Below, one piece after another: positions 7,859-16,186 of a stretch of DNA of 64,000 nucleotides; position 1 is the stretch's first letter; each line of letters starts with the position of its first letter. Source of the DNA: DATBSK01 sp964501785. Its GTDB lineage: Bacteria; Actinomycetota; Acidimicrobiia; IMCC26256; PALSA-555. The position numbers and the translations under genes were made by a program. The notes under the pieces were generated by a model. That model had not been told where the DNA came from. It did not search any database and worked only from the letters and a program-made list of their open reading frames with translations. The stretch covers positions 1 through 64,000 of the forward strand of contig CAZCUD010000013.1 in assembly GCA_964501785.1 (NCBI GenBank), in the 5' to 3' direction.

Positions 7859-9406
7859 CTACCTCGCTCGCAACAGGTCCGCCATGTTGGTGTCGAGGGT
7901 GGCGGACTGCCGCGGTCGTGCGTCGCCACGCGGGTGGTGTGCCAGACGGTCGAGGAGCGCCGCTCGAAGGTCGGCGCACTCGCGCTCGTCCCAGAGGTTG
8001 ACGAGCTGGTGCGGGTCAGCGGCCAGGTCGTAGAGCTCGCCCTCCTCGGTGCCGGCGTAGGTGACGATCTTGTGCTGTGCGGTCACGAGGATTCGCTGCT
8101 CCCAAGACGTGAAGGCCGGCCTCTCCTCCACCACGACCTCGGAGCGCGCCACCAGGTCGGGCGCACCTTCCCAGGCGCCACGCATCGAGACGCCCTCGAA
8201 CGCGCTCGGGACCGGCACGGACGCGTAGTCGCAGAGCGTCGGCGCGAGGTCGACGAGCGACTGGAGGGTCGGTGACCGCTCGCCTAGCGGAAGCCGTCCG
8301 GGTGAGCGCACCAGGAACGGGAGCCGCATCGGCTCCTCGTACGCCACGAGGCCCTTCCACCAGAGCCCGTGATCACCCAGCAGGTCACCGTGGTCGCTCG
8401 TGAACACGACCACCGTTTCGCGCGCGAGCCCGAGTCGATCGAGGTGGTCGAGGATCCGGCCGACGTGGTGGTCGAGCAGCGACGTCATCGCGTAGTACAT
8501 GGCGATCGTCCGCCGCAGCACCTCGTCGTCGAGCTCCATCGACGTCGCATTGGTGGCGAGGTACGGCAGCTCGGGGTCCGACGGCTCCCAGTCCCACGCG
8601 CCCGGCCGCGCGATCAGATCTCGGTAGAACGCCGGCTTGCGAGCGAGCCCTGCCCGCTCCTCGTCGCTCAATCGTGGGTGGGGAAGCGGCACGTCGGCAC
8701 CGAGGTACAACGACGACCACGGCTCAGGGACGTACCAGGGGTTGTGTGGATCAGGGAAGTTCACCCAGAGGAAGAACGGGCGGCCGTCAGCCGCGCGGGC
8801 ATCGAGCGCGGCCATCGCGACCTCTGCGACCCACGCCGAGCTGTGATGCTCTTCGGGAAGGTCCCACGCGCCCGCTCCCTCGTACGGCGTGTGCCCGAAG
8901 TAGCGGTCGACGTCGACACCTCGCTCCTCGAGCCACACGCCGTAGTGCATGTGCGGTGCCACTGGCTCGGTGGTGTGTCCGATGCAGAGGTCGGCGCGCT
9001 CGAACCCGTACCAGGGCCCGTGCCACGCGCGGAAGTGGTCACGGTCCGCGATGTGCGGGAACGACTCCGGGCTCGCGACGTCGAACATCGCGTTGAGGTG
9101 ACTCTTCCCCACGATCTGGGTCGCGTAGCCAGCCGCGGCGAGCACGCTCGAGAGCAGCGGATCCCAGTCCTGCGGGAGGTAGCAGTAGTTGTTCGTCGCT
9201 CCGTGCGTGGAGGGGTACGCGCCCGTGAGCGTCGATGCGCGCGAGGGCAGGCAGACCGGCGTCGGCGCGTACGTGCGTTCGACGAGCACGCCTTCTGCCG
9301 CGAGGCGGTCGAGATGAGGCGTCCGGAGCCAGTCTTGATGGATGCCGAGCGCGTCCCATCGCATCTGGTCGGCGAAGATGACGAGGAAGCTCGGGCGATC
9401 GGCCAC
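7859..9406 (-). CDS. Type I sulfatase (formylglycine-dependent)
   Basis: The 515-residue protein carries the sulfatase signature CLPSR (Cys52) followed by ASTLTG. The Cys of C-x-P-S-R is converted to formylglycine by a formylglycine-generating enzyme, which is not encoded in this window. Further family marks are FTSDHGDLLGDHGLWWKG (metal ligands) and NFPDPHNPW. No signal peptide is visible, so it probably acts in the cytoplasm on imported sulfate esters. It is the last gene of the minus-strand group SBP - SnoaL-like - sulfatase, 15 bp after the SnoaL-like gene. Confidence 0.92.
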   Translation of the reverse strand: MADRPSFLVIFADQMRWDALGIHQDWLRTPHLDRLAAEGVLVERTYAPTPVCLPSRASTLTGAYPSTHGATNNYCYLPQDWDPLLSSVLAAAGYATQIVGKSHLNAMFDVASPESFPHIADRDHFRAWHGPWYGFERADLCIGHTTEPVAPHMHYGVWLEERGVDVDRYFGHTPYEGAGAWDLPEEHHSSAWVAEVAMAALDARAADGRPFFLWVNFPDPHNPWYVPEPWSSLYLGADVPLPHPRLSDEERAGLARKPAFYRDLIARPGAWDWEPSDPELPYLATNATSMELDDEVLRRTIAMYYAMTSLLDHHVGRILDHLDRLGLARETVVVFTSDHGDLLGDHGLWWKGLVAYEEPMRLPFLVRSPGRLPLGERSPTLQSLVDLAPTLCDYASVPVPSAFEGVSMRGAWEGAPDLVARSEVVVEERPAFTSWEQRILVTAQHKIVTYAGTEEGELYDLAADPHQLVNLWDERECADLRAALLDRLAHHPRGDARPRQSATLDTNMADLLRAR

Positions 9407-9421
9407 CGGTTCGATGCGGGG

Positions 9422-9868
9422 TCAGCGCTGTTCCGTGGCCGACTGCGTCGGGGCGAGCACGCCGTCGACGAGCAGGCGAGTCCGGTGGAAGGTCCGCTGC
9501 GCGATCCGCCAGCCCTCACCGGTGCGCACGAGGCGGTCTTCGTAACGTCCGATCCCGTCGATCCACGACGTCGACTCCCCACCGAACACGAGGACGACGT
9601 GCACATAGCTGACGGCCGACGCGCGGTCGCCATCGACCTCGATCACGAAGTTCGACAGCAGGTGGTTGGTCGCCTCGAAGCCCAGGTGGGCTCGCTCCAT
9701 GTACGCCGTGATGCCGTCGACGTCGGCCCAGCGCCCGTAGTCGCCGTAGTCGGCCTTCAGGTCAGGGGCGAAGCAGCTGCGAAAGAGGTCCCAGTCGCGC
9801 GTGTCGATCGCGGTCGCGTAGCGCACCAGGACGCGCTCGATGGCTGCGACGTCGTCCGAGCCGGTCAT
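9422..9868 (-). CDS. SnoaL/NTF2-like protein
   Basis: This 148-residue alpha+beta barrel protein begins with IERVLVRYATAIDTRDWDLFRSCFAPD, the classic opening of the SnoaL_4 family, and ends with GEGWRIAQRTFHRTRLL. Members include small dehydratases, isomerases and hydroxylases acting on steroid- or polyketide-like rings. It lies between the solute-binding protein gene (stop 6 bp upstream) and the first sulfatase, so it is probably co-expressed with them. The reaction is unknown. Confidence 0.82.
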   Translation of the reverse strand: MTGSDDVAAIERVLVRYATAIDTRDWDLFRSCFAPDLKADYGDYGRWADVDGITAYMERAHLGFEATNHLLSNFVIEVDGDRASAVSYVHVVLVFGGESTSWIDGIGRYEDRLVRTGEGWRIAQRTFHRTRLLVDGVLAPTQSATEQR

Positions 9869-9874
9869 CCGCCC

Positions 9875-11197
9875 TCAGCTCACGACGTATGGCTTGCCGA
9901 TCGGCACCCACCCGCCCTCGCCGCTGCGCGCCGCGTCCCTCCAACGGACGATCGAGCTCACGTCCCTGACGTCGTACTTGCCGGGTCCGAGTGATCCCTC
10001 CGACACACCGGGGAGCTGGACCTCACCGACCTTCTCGGCGGCCTCGAGGAACGTCTCGTTGGAGAGCTGCGGTCCGGCCGCAGTCGCGACCTTCTCGAAG
10101 AGGCGCAGGTGCTGGCAGGCTCGGCTCACTGCCTCCGACCAGTTGGGCTCATCGTCCTTCAGCGTGTTCGGATCCTTCACGACGATGTCGGTGCGCTCTT
10201 CGACGATGTCGATGCACTCCGCCATGAGCGGATCGTCGCGATACGCCAACGGGAACGAGCCGTTGCTGATCACGTCGAGCTCTCCACCGTTGCTGAAGAA
10301 GTCGCGAAGGCTCGCTTCGGTCGTCGTGCCGTCCGCGAAGAAGTACTGCAGCTCCGGGTGCTCGCCGAAGGCGGGATACACGGTTGGGTTCATCCCAGTG
10401 AAGAAGATCGCGGTCGCACCCTCGGCGATCGCGCGCTCGAGCAGCGTGCGCACCTCCGCGTCGCCGCCCGAGATCGACGCTGACAGCACCACCTCCGCGC
10501 CCGCCTTGTCCAGTGCCCGCTCGACGTCGGGCAGGAACGGCTCGTTCTCGATGCCGGCGTTGATGATCGCGATCTTGTCGATGTCGTCGAGCATTCCCCG
10601 CTTGCCGAGCTGCTTCGCGAAGCCGGCCGCGCGTCGCGCAGTGGTCATCTCGACACTGAGCCACGGCGCGACCGCGTCGCGTCGCTGAGCGTCGGTCCAC
10701 GACCCCCCGACCAGCGCGGTGCCGTGGCGCGCGGTGATGCAGGAGTTGACATCGGTCGCGCCCGGGCCGGAGAACCCGCCGAGGACCACGAAGACGGGTT
10801 CGTCCTCGGTGAAGCGGATGCACAGCTCCTCCGCCGACGCCGCGCCGGCCGGGAGGTACTTGCCGACCAGCGTCCGTACTTCGCGGCCGTTGATGCCACC
10901 ACGTTCGTTGAGCTCGTCGACGAGCGCGTCCAACGCGCGCTCACCGTCCTGGAAGCTCAGGTCGACGTTCAGCTCGTTCCGGAGCCGGTCGAAGTCGATC
11001 TGGGTGTACCCGACGGTGATCGTGTCGTCGGTGATGCCGACCGGTCGGTCGGTCGCTGCCGAGCCCGATCCTCCTGACGAACCCCCGCGTGCTCCGGTCG
11101 CCGCCGCAGTCGGGCCGAGCGTCAGCGCGAGCAGGCTCGCGACGAGCGCACCGCCTGTTCGCGCCCCTCTGCAGTTCCACCAGCGAGTCGTCGCCAT
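9875..11197 (-). CDS. Liv-type ABC transporter solute-binding protein
   Basis: The 440-residue protein has an N-terminal signal peptide (hydrophobic ALVASLLALTLGPTAAATGA). The mature domain is of the periplasmic-binding type I (LivJ-like) class, with DDTITVGYTQIDF, LNERGGINGREV and a long ligand-binding region. No lipobox Cys is evident, which is unusual for a high-GC Gram-positive-type cell. ATG 11197 is preceded by GGGGGGAG. The gene is the natural partner of the fused permease/ATPase genes at 16187-21306. The promoter region holds the shared palindrome at 11259-11273 next to a TAACCT -10 box. Confidence 0.87.
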   Translation of the reverse strand: MATTRWWNCRGARTGGALVASLLALTLGPTAAATGARGGSSGGSGSAATDRPVGITDDTITVGYTQIDFDRLRNELNVDLSFQDGERALDALVDELNERGGINGREVRTLVGKYLPAGAASAEELCIRFTEDEPVFVVLGGFSGPGATDVNSCITARHGTALVGGSWTDAQRRDAVAPWLSVEMTTARRAAGFAKQLGKRGMLDDIDKIAIINAGIENEPFLPDVERALDKAGAEVVLSASISGGDAEVRTLLERAIAEGATAIFFTGMNPTVYPAFGEHPELQYFFADGTTTEASLRDFFSNGGELDVISNGSFPLAYRDDPLMAECIDIVEERTDIVVKDPNTLKDDEPNWSEAVSRACQHLRLFEKVATAAGPQLSNETFLEAAEKVGEVQLPGVSEGSLGPGKYDVRDVSSIVRWRDAARSGEGGWVPIGKPYVVS

Positions 11198-11252
11198 TGT
11201 CGCTCCCCCCGGATGCGCGCACGTGCGGATGCCTGCGATCGCAGCCGTGCCA

Positions 11253-11273
11253 AGGTTACTGACCATTGGTCAG
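11253..11273 (-). promoter_or_regulatory. TetR-type operator 1 with adjoining -10 box
   Basis: On the minus strand CTGACCAATGGTCAG (11273-11259) is directly followed by TAACCT (11258-11253), a TANNNT -10 box. The palindrome therefore occupies the -35/spacer region of the solute-binding protein promoter. The identical 15-mer forms the centre of operator 3 at 16129-16143. Confidence 0.7.
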
Positions 11274-11294
11274 GATGGCAAGGACCGCGCCTGT

Positions 11295-12863
11295 TCAACC
11301 GAGCCCGAGACGCTCGAGCTGCTCCCGCGGCGCCTCGACCTCGCGCAGCGCGCTGCGCAGGAGCTCGATCGCCTCCGCTTCGCTCCCGGTGCCGACGAGG
11401 TCGTGGAGCTCGTCCGGATCCTCAGCGGTGTCGAACAGCCGACTCGGCAAGGGGTCGACTCCGCCGAACGCCCAGAACGGCACCTGGTCGCCCGCGGCGA
11501 AGGGCTGGCGGATCACTGGCACGGACGAGCCCGGCATCGTCGCGAGGTGCGCGCGCTGGTCCGGGCGCGGCAGACGCAGATCGGGGAAGGCGTGCACCGG
11601 CATCGTCGACCAGCGGTTCGACCACATGGCGAGGGGCCGGTTCCCGGCCACCGAGCCGCGTGCGTACTTGCGCTGCGCGTCGATCACGTGCACCTGACGG
11701 CCCCACACTCCGCACAGCGCGTGCTCACGGATCGAGCGCTGCTGCCCGAGGAGCAAGGGGACGAGCGAACGACCATGCGTCCGGTGCTGCACCTGCACCC
11801 CGAAGATGTCGCACAACGTGGCGTGCACGTCGACGGGCGTCGTCAACGCCGCCTCGGCACGGGGCTCGATGCCCGGCCAGCGGACGAACAACGCCAGATC
11901 TCCCATCTCACGGTGCACGGGCACCGCCGGCTTGCCCCAGATGTCACGTTCACCGAGGTAGTGGCCGTGGTCGGTCGTCAGGATCACCGCGGTCGTCTCC
12001 GACAGGCCCGCGTCGTCGATCGAATCGAGGAGATGACCCAACCAGTGGTCGATCATCGTGAGCTTCGAGCCGTACGCGGCGCGCAGGCGACGCGCCTGGT
12101 CCTCGGTGAGCACACCGCGCGCCAGCGCGTCGACGGCATACGGCGGCCAGATGAGCTGGGGCGGGTCGACCGGCGCATATCGGGACGCGTACGGCTCGGG
12201 CGTGTCGAACGGCTCGTGCGGATCGAACTCGTCGACGACGAGCAAGAAGCGCTCGTGCGCGGCGGCGCCCGTGCGGATCCAGTCAGCAGCCGCGCTCATC
12301 GTGCGCGGCCCGGGGAAGTCGGTCTCCGAGCGGAACCACGTACGCGAGTCGTCGTAGTGCATCGCGAACTGCTGGCGACCCGCCGGCAGCGCGGGGGCGC
12401 CCGCCCATGACGGATCGGGGCGCGTCTTCCACGGGTCGCCTTCGTGGCCGCGGACGTAGTCCCAGGCCGAGAACTCGGTGTGGTAGTTCTCCCCACCCGT
12501 CTCGAAGAGGTGCGGGTGGTCGGTCACGAGCATCGTCGTGACCCCGGCGAGGCGCAGCTGCCACGTGATCGGGTCCTCCCAGACCTCGATCGAACCCCAG
12601 GGTCGCCAGAGGAAGTCGAGCGCGCCGCACAGGAGGTCGTGACGGGCCGGCATGCACGGCAACGAGCCGGCGACGTGACGGTCGAAGCGCGTCGACGACG
12701 CCGCGAAGCGGTCGATGTTGGGTGTGTCGAACTCCGTGCCGCCATAGGTGCCGAGCATGCGCCGGTTGAGGCTGTCGAGCACCACCAGCACGACGTGGGT
12801 CGGCAGGGACGACCCGCGCCGCGCAGCGTCGGGACCCGCCGGGGGATCTGGGAGATGCGTCAT
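11295..12863 (-). CDS. Type I sulfatase-family protein
   Basis: This 522-residue alkaline-phosphatase-superfamily protein has the motif CMPAR (Cys70 in SLPCMPARHDLL), which fits C-x-P-x-R, the site of formylglycine formation. VVLVVLDSLNRRMLGTYGG supplies the N-terminal metal ligand, and LTTDHGHYLGERDIWGKP the second metal-binding block. The sequence is clearly different from the first sulfatase, suggesting a different substrate. There is no signal peptide. The start is ATG 12863, 22 bp after operator 2, so it is probably repressed by the neighbouring TetR protein. Confidence 0.88.
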   Translation of the reverse strand: MTHLPDPPAGPDAARRGSSLPTHVVLVVLDSLNRRMLGTYGGTEFDTPNIDRFAASSTRFDRHVAGSLPCMPARHDLLCGALDFLWRPWGSIEVWEDPITWQLRLAGVTTMLVTDHPHLFETGGENYHTEFSAWDYVRGHEGDPWKTRPDPSWAGAPALPAGRQQFAMHYDDSRTWFRSETDFPGPRTMSAAADWIRTGAAAHERFLLVVDEFDPHEPFDTPEPYASRYAPVDPPQLIWPPYAVDALARGVLTEDQARRLRAAYGSKLTMIDHWLGHLLDSIDDAGLSETTAVILTTDHGHYLGERDIWGKPAVPVHREMGDLALFVRWPGIEPRAEAALTTPVDVHATLCDIFGVQVQHRTHGRSLVPLLLGQQRSIREHALCGVWGRQVHVIDAQRKYARGSVAGNRPLAMWSNRWSTMPVHAFPDLRLPRPDQRAHLATMPGSSVPVIRQPFAAGDQVPFWAFGGVDPLPSRLFDTAEDPDELHDLVGTGSEAEAIELLRSALREVEAPREQLERLGLG

Positions 12864-12884
12864 TCGGTGGTCGAGGTCGACATC

Positions 12885-12899
12885 CTGACCAATGGTCGG
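12885..12899. promoter_or_regulatory. TetR-type operator 2
   Basis: CTGACCAATGGTCGG differs by one base from the 15-bp palindrome at operators 1 and 3. It lies in the 70-bp gap between tetR (stop 12934) and the sulfatase start (12863), in the position of the sulfatase promoter. Confidence 0.65.
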
Positions 12900-12933
12900 T
12901 AAGTTCCGACCGTACGAGCGCCCCGCCGTCGGG

Positions 12934-13455
12934 TCAAGGCCTGGGGCCGAAGAGCTCGTCCAGGAAGGGCTCGATGTCGGACTCGCCCATGTCGCCGAAC
13001 GCGATGCGCCTCGCGACCATCTGCGTCGCGGCTGCCTTGACGGCGAGCCCCTCGGTGATGCCGAGCTGCTCGAGTGCGCTCACGATCGAACGCATCCCGC
13101 GTCCGAGGCCCGGGCCTCGGTTCGCGTAGAGCAGCTGGTCGTTGATCTGTTGGAAGACCCTCGTCGTCGGCCTCGTCGCGTCGAGCAGGGATGCGCGAAC
13201 GAACGCGCGCGCGTCCTCGTACTGGTCGAGGGGGAGGCCGCGCTCGACGGCCTCGCCGTACATGCGACCCGCAAGTGCTTCGAGCAGCCCCATGCGGCTC
13301 TGGAAGTGGTACAGCACGGTCGACTTCGCGACACCGGCGCGGTCGGCGACGTCGTCGAGCGACGGCTCCGAATCCGACCGCTCGAGGTACAGCGCGAGCG
13401 TCGCGTCGAGGATCGCGCGTTCCGTCGTCGCCTTGCGCACGAGCTGCGTCGGCAT
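12934..13455 (-). CDS. TetR-family repressor, likely controls the surrounding sulfatase/transporter locus
   Basis: The 173-residue protein has an N-terminal helix-turn-helix (TERAILDATLALYLERSD, then LDDVADRAGVAKSTVLYHFQSRMGLLEAL), which is diagnostic for TetR, and a variable ligand domain. ATG 13455 is supported by TACAGT on the minus strand (13467-13462) ending six bases upstream, so the mRNA is probably leaderless. It sits between operator-bearing genes and is divergent from the DUF1214 gene. I infer that it binds the palindrome CTGACCAATGGTCAG found at 11259, 12885 and 16129. Its own promoter lacks that palindrome, so it may not repress itself. Confidence 0.88.
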   Translation of the reverse strand: MPTQLVRKATTERAILDATLALYLERSDSEPSLDDVADRAGVAKSTVLYHFQSRMGLLEALAGRMYGEAVERGLPLDQYEDARAFVRASLLDATRPTTRVFQQINDQLLYANRGPGLGRGMRSIVSALEQLGITEGLAVKAAATQMVARRIAFGDMGESDIEPFLDELFGPRP

Positions 13456-13496
13456 GCGGTCACTGTATCGACGTTGCCACGACACCTGGAGGTTCG

Positions 13497-14588
13497 ATGA
13501 CACTCGACCATCTCGCGGCATGGAAGAGCTTCGCCGCGACCATCGGAGACGCGGGCGACGCGCTCCAGTGGGCAGGGCTCGAGCTCGACGATCTCGACCG
13601 CGCGGAAGGGCTGCGCTACCTGGCGCGCTTGGTCGAGAACGCCGCCGGCGCGCAGTTCAGTGACCGCACACCTCGGCATCCGGGCTTCGGCTTGTTGTCG
13701 AACGGATTCGGGATGGACAACCCCGACAACCACTACTTGGCCAGCCCCGTCGATCCTTCCCTCGAGTACCGGATCACGGGAACCAGAGGCTCGTTGAGCT
13801 ACCTCTCCTTCGCCGCACAGAACCAGAACTTCGCCGACGCGAAGTCGATCACGGGCGGCGCCGGGACGCTTCATGGTGACGAGCTCGGGCTTGACGCAGC
13901 GGGCCGGTTCGAGATCGTCGCGAGCCGCGAGCCGCGTCCCGGGAACTGGCTGCGCTTGGCTGACGACACCCGGATGATCCTCGTCCGCCAGACTCGCGCC
14001 GACCCGACGGTGGAACGTTGGGCGGACTTCGAGATCGAATGCGTCGACCACGGCGGCGTGCCGCCGGCTGCGCTCGACCCCGCGTCGGTCACGGAGGGCC
14101 TGCACCGCGTCGCGCTCTACGCGGGCGGCGCCGCGGCCTGGTTCGTCGAATGGGTGCGACCCTGGCTGGCTCGCCCCAACGAGTTCGCGTTCGCCGACGC
14201 GGACGAGCAGCACCGGGTGGGCGGTGATCCCAACATCATCGCCCAGTCCGCGTACTGGTCGTTCGGGCCGGAGCAGGCGCTCGTCGTCGAGATCGATCCG
14301 CCGGAATGCGCGTACTGGAACATCCAGCTCGCCAACGTGTGGGCAGAGTGCCTCGACACGCGACGCCCCGTGTGGCGCAACCACACCAACGTCGCGCTCG
14401 ATCCTGACGGGGTGGCGCGGATCGTCATCGCGCACGAGGACCCGAGCCACCCCAACTGGCTCGACACCGCCGGTCATCGCCACGGCACCGCGCACATCCG
14501 GTACGTGCTCGCAGGGTCGCATCCTCCCGCTCGCACGAGCGTCGTCGACCTCGCTGATGTCCCGGCTCACCCAGCCGTCGGGGCATGA
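13497..14588 (+). CDS. DUF1214 domain-containing protein
   Basis: The 363-residue protein ends with the DUF1214 pattern: YWNIQLANVWAECLDTRRPVW, then DPDGVARIVIAHEDP and NWLDTAGHRHG. The N-terminal half has FGMDNPDNHYLASPVDP and an SYLSFAAQNQNF-like segment typical of actinobacterial DUF1214 proteins found beside lipid or steroid catabolic genes. The biochemical role is not known. ATG 13497 has GGAGG six bases upstream. It is divergent from tetR across 41 bp and convergent with the esterase gene (12 bp between the stops). Confidence 0.82.
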   Translation: MTLDHLAAWKSFAATIGDAGDALQWAGLELDDLDRAEGLRYLARLVENAAGAQFSDRTPRHPGFGLLSNGFGMDNPDNHYLASPVDPSLEYRITGTRGSLSYLSFAAQNQNFADAKSITGGAGTLHGDELGLDAAGRFEIVASREPRPGNWLRLADDTRMILVRQTRADPTVERWADFEIECVDHGGVPPAALDPASVTEGLHRVALYAGGAAAWFVEWVRPWLARPNEFAFADADEQHRVGGDPNIIAQSAYWSFGPEQALVVEIDPPECAYWNIQLANVWAECLDTRRPVWRNHTNVALDPDGVARIVIAHEDPSHPNWLDTAGHRHGTAHIRYVLAGSHPPARTSVVDLADVPAHPAVGA

Positions 14589-14600
14589 GTGGCGCCGAGC

Positions 14601-16088
14601 TCACGAACCCCAGAGGGCGAGCTCGTCGCGCTCGGGCCGTTCGGTGATCCTGGTCTCCTCGTCGAACCGGATCACCGGACACGAATCGGGGCGCTGGGGC
14701 CGCCACGTCGGGATCGCGCCGTGGTTCGGATCGCCGTGACGAGCGAAGCTCAGCCACGCGTCCTGCATCGCGATCGCCAGCGAGTCGGGGGACTCGTCGC
14801 CGACCAGCAGCGTGATCGGCCCGTCCCGGTTGTCGAACACGAACGGTGTCTCGAGCGAGTGGCAGGCGCCGAGCGCACCGTCGAGCACCGGCGTGCGGTA
14901 CGCGAACCGGTACAGCCACGTCGCGTTGCCGGCATCGATGGATGCGTCCGCAAGGCGGTGCATCGGCACTCGGAACATCGCGTCCGTCATCATGGCCTCG
15001 TGCAGCGCGCCCGGGTCGGCGTCCGTCCCGAGACGAGCCCGATAGGTCGCGATCGCAGCCACCGGATCGTCGAGGAGCGCACCGAGACGGGCCGCGAGCT
15101 CGGCATCGGACATCGGCGTGGGCCGGGCGAACCGGAAGATGCTCCACTCGTCTTGCGTGGTCCCGAGGATCAGATCGGCCGTCGCGCCGGCACCCCGTCG
15201 CACGAGCTCGGTCGGCGACGCCTCGAGCAACGTTCCGTCGACCACGGGCTGGAACGCCAGCAGACCGGTCGGGTCGGAGCTGCTCCGATCGGGTGCTTCG
15301 GCGACCCCCTCCGCGAGCTTCACCTGCGCGGCGAGCAGCGTGCCGACGTCGACGGCGCAGAGCTCGTCGACGCTCGAAGCACCCGCGAGCTCGAGGAATC
15401 GCCGAGCGCGGAGCGAGGCCTGCTCGCGCGTCAGCACGTGGTCGCCACCGCCGCTCTGGACAACGGCGCGATGGAACAGGCCCCGCGCCGCGGGCAGCGC
15501 GAGGAGCGTCGCGACGCTCATCCCGCCGGCGGAGGAGCCGAAGATCGTGACATTGCTCGGGTCACCGCCGAAGGCCGCGATGTTCTCGCGCACCCACCCG
15601 AGCGCGGCGACTTGATCGAGGATGCCGTTGCATCCGCTGGTGGCCAGCTCTGGGTCGAGATCACCGAGGTACAGGAACCCGAGCGCGCCGAGTCGGTAGT
15701 TGATCGTCACGACGACGACGTCCCCACGGGCGGCGAGCCGAGCGCCGTCGTAGATCGGCGCGCTCCCCTGCCCTCCCACGAAGCCGCCCCCGTGGATCCA
15801 GACCATGACCGGGCGCCGGATGGCGTCGAGTGCCGGCGTGAACACGGTGAGGTTCAGGCAGTCCTCGGAGAGGGGCAGCGCCGGCGCGCCGAGCGCTGTC
15901 AGCAGCGGCGTCGCGTTCTGCGGGCAGATGGGGCCTGGCTCGGTGGCATCGCGGAGGCCGTCCCAGCGCTCGACCGGCTCGGGCGACGCGAACCTGCGGG
16001 CCCGCGCGAACGGGATTCCGGTGAAGCGCAGCACGGGACCGTGCCGAGCTCCGCGCAGCGCGCCTCGGCTCGAATCGACCACTTCCAT
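14601..16088 (-). CDS. Type B carboxylesterase
   Basis: The protein of about 495 residues shows the carboxylesterase/lipase family marks: RFTGIPFARARRF near the start, EDCLNLTVFTP, the oxyanion-hole segment MVWIHGGGFVGGQG, and the nucleophile elbow TIFGSSAGGMSVATLLALP (Ser of GxSxG). It should cleave carboxylic esters, possibly of an imported compound. I chose ATG 16088 (MEVVDSSRG) because GAAGGGG lies nine bases upstream. The frame runs further, into the 33-bp palindrome, where an ATG occurs only because the operator contains it. The gene is divergent from the MFS-LivF gene, with operator 3 between them. Confidence 0.9.
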   Translation of the reverse strand: MEVVDSSRGALRGARHGPVLRFTGIPFARARRFASPEPVERWDGLRDATEPGPICPQNATPLLTALGAPALPLSEDCLNLTVFTPALDAIRRPVMVWIHGGGFVGGQGSAPIYDGARLAARGDVVVVTINYRLGALGFLYLGDLDPELATSGCNGILDQVAALGWVRENIAAFGGDPSNVTIFGSSAGGMSVATLLALPAARGLFHRAVVQSGGGDHVLTREQASLRARRFLELAGASSVDELCAVDVGTLLAAQVKLAEGVAEAPDRSSSDPTGLLAFQPVVDGTLLEASPTELVRRGAGATADLILGTTQDEWSIFRFARPTPMSDAELAARLGALLDDPVAAIATYRARLGTDADPGALHEAMMTDAMFRVPMHRLADASIDAGNATWLYRFAYRTPVLDGALGACHSLETPFVFDNRDGPITLLVGDESPDSLAIAMQDAWLSFARHGDPNHGAIPTWRPQRPDSCPVIRFDEETRITERPERDELALWGS

Positions 16089-16119
16089 GCCCACCATCCC
16101 CTTCGGCAGCTCGCGACAC

Positions 16120-16157
16120 ACCCTGTTCCTGACCAATGGTCAGGAACAGGGTACGCT
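16120..16157. promoter_or_regulatory. TetR-type operator 3: 33-bp perfect palindrome plus -10 box
   Basis: Positions 16120-16152 form a perfect palindrome with 16-base arms around a central A. The core at 16129-16143 is CTGACCAATGGTCAG. The TACGCT -10 box (16152-16157) of the plus-strand transporter operon abuts it. Being between the divergent esterase and transporter genes, it may control both. Confidence 0.75.
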
Positions 16158-16186
16158 GTCGCCCTCACGCACCGGGGGGATGCGAA

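Noticed and set aside
16098..16186. Longer starts of the esterase and of the MFS-LivF protein at the ATG inside the palindrome
   Set aside because: Both would begin with the same residues only because the palindrome contains ATG on each strand. Shine-Dalgarno sites support the later starts.
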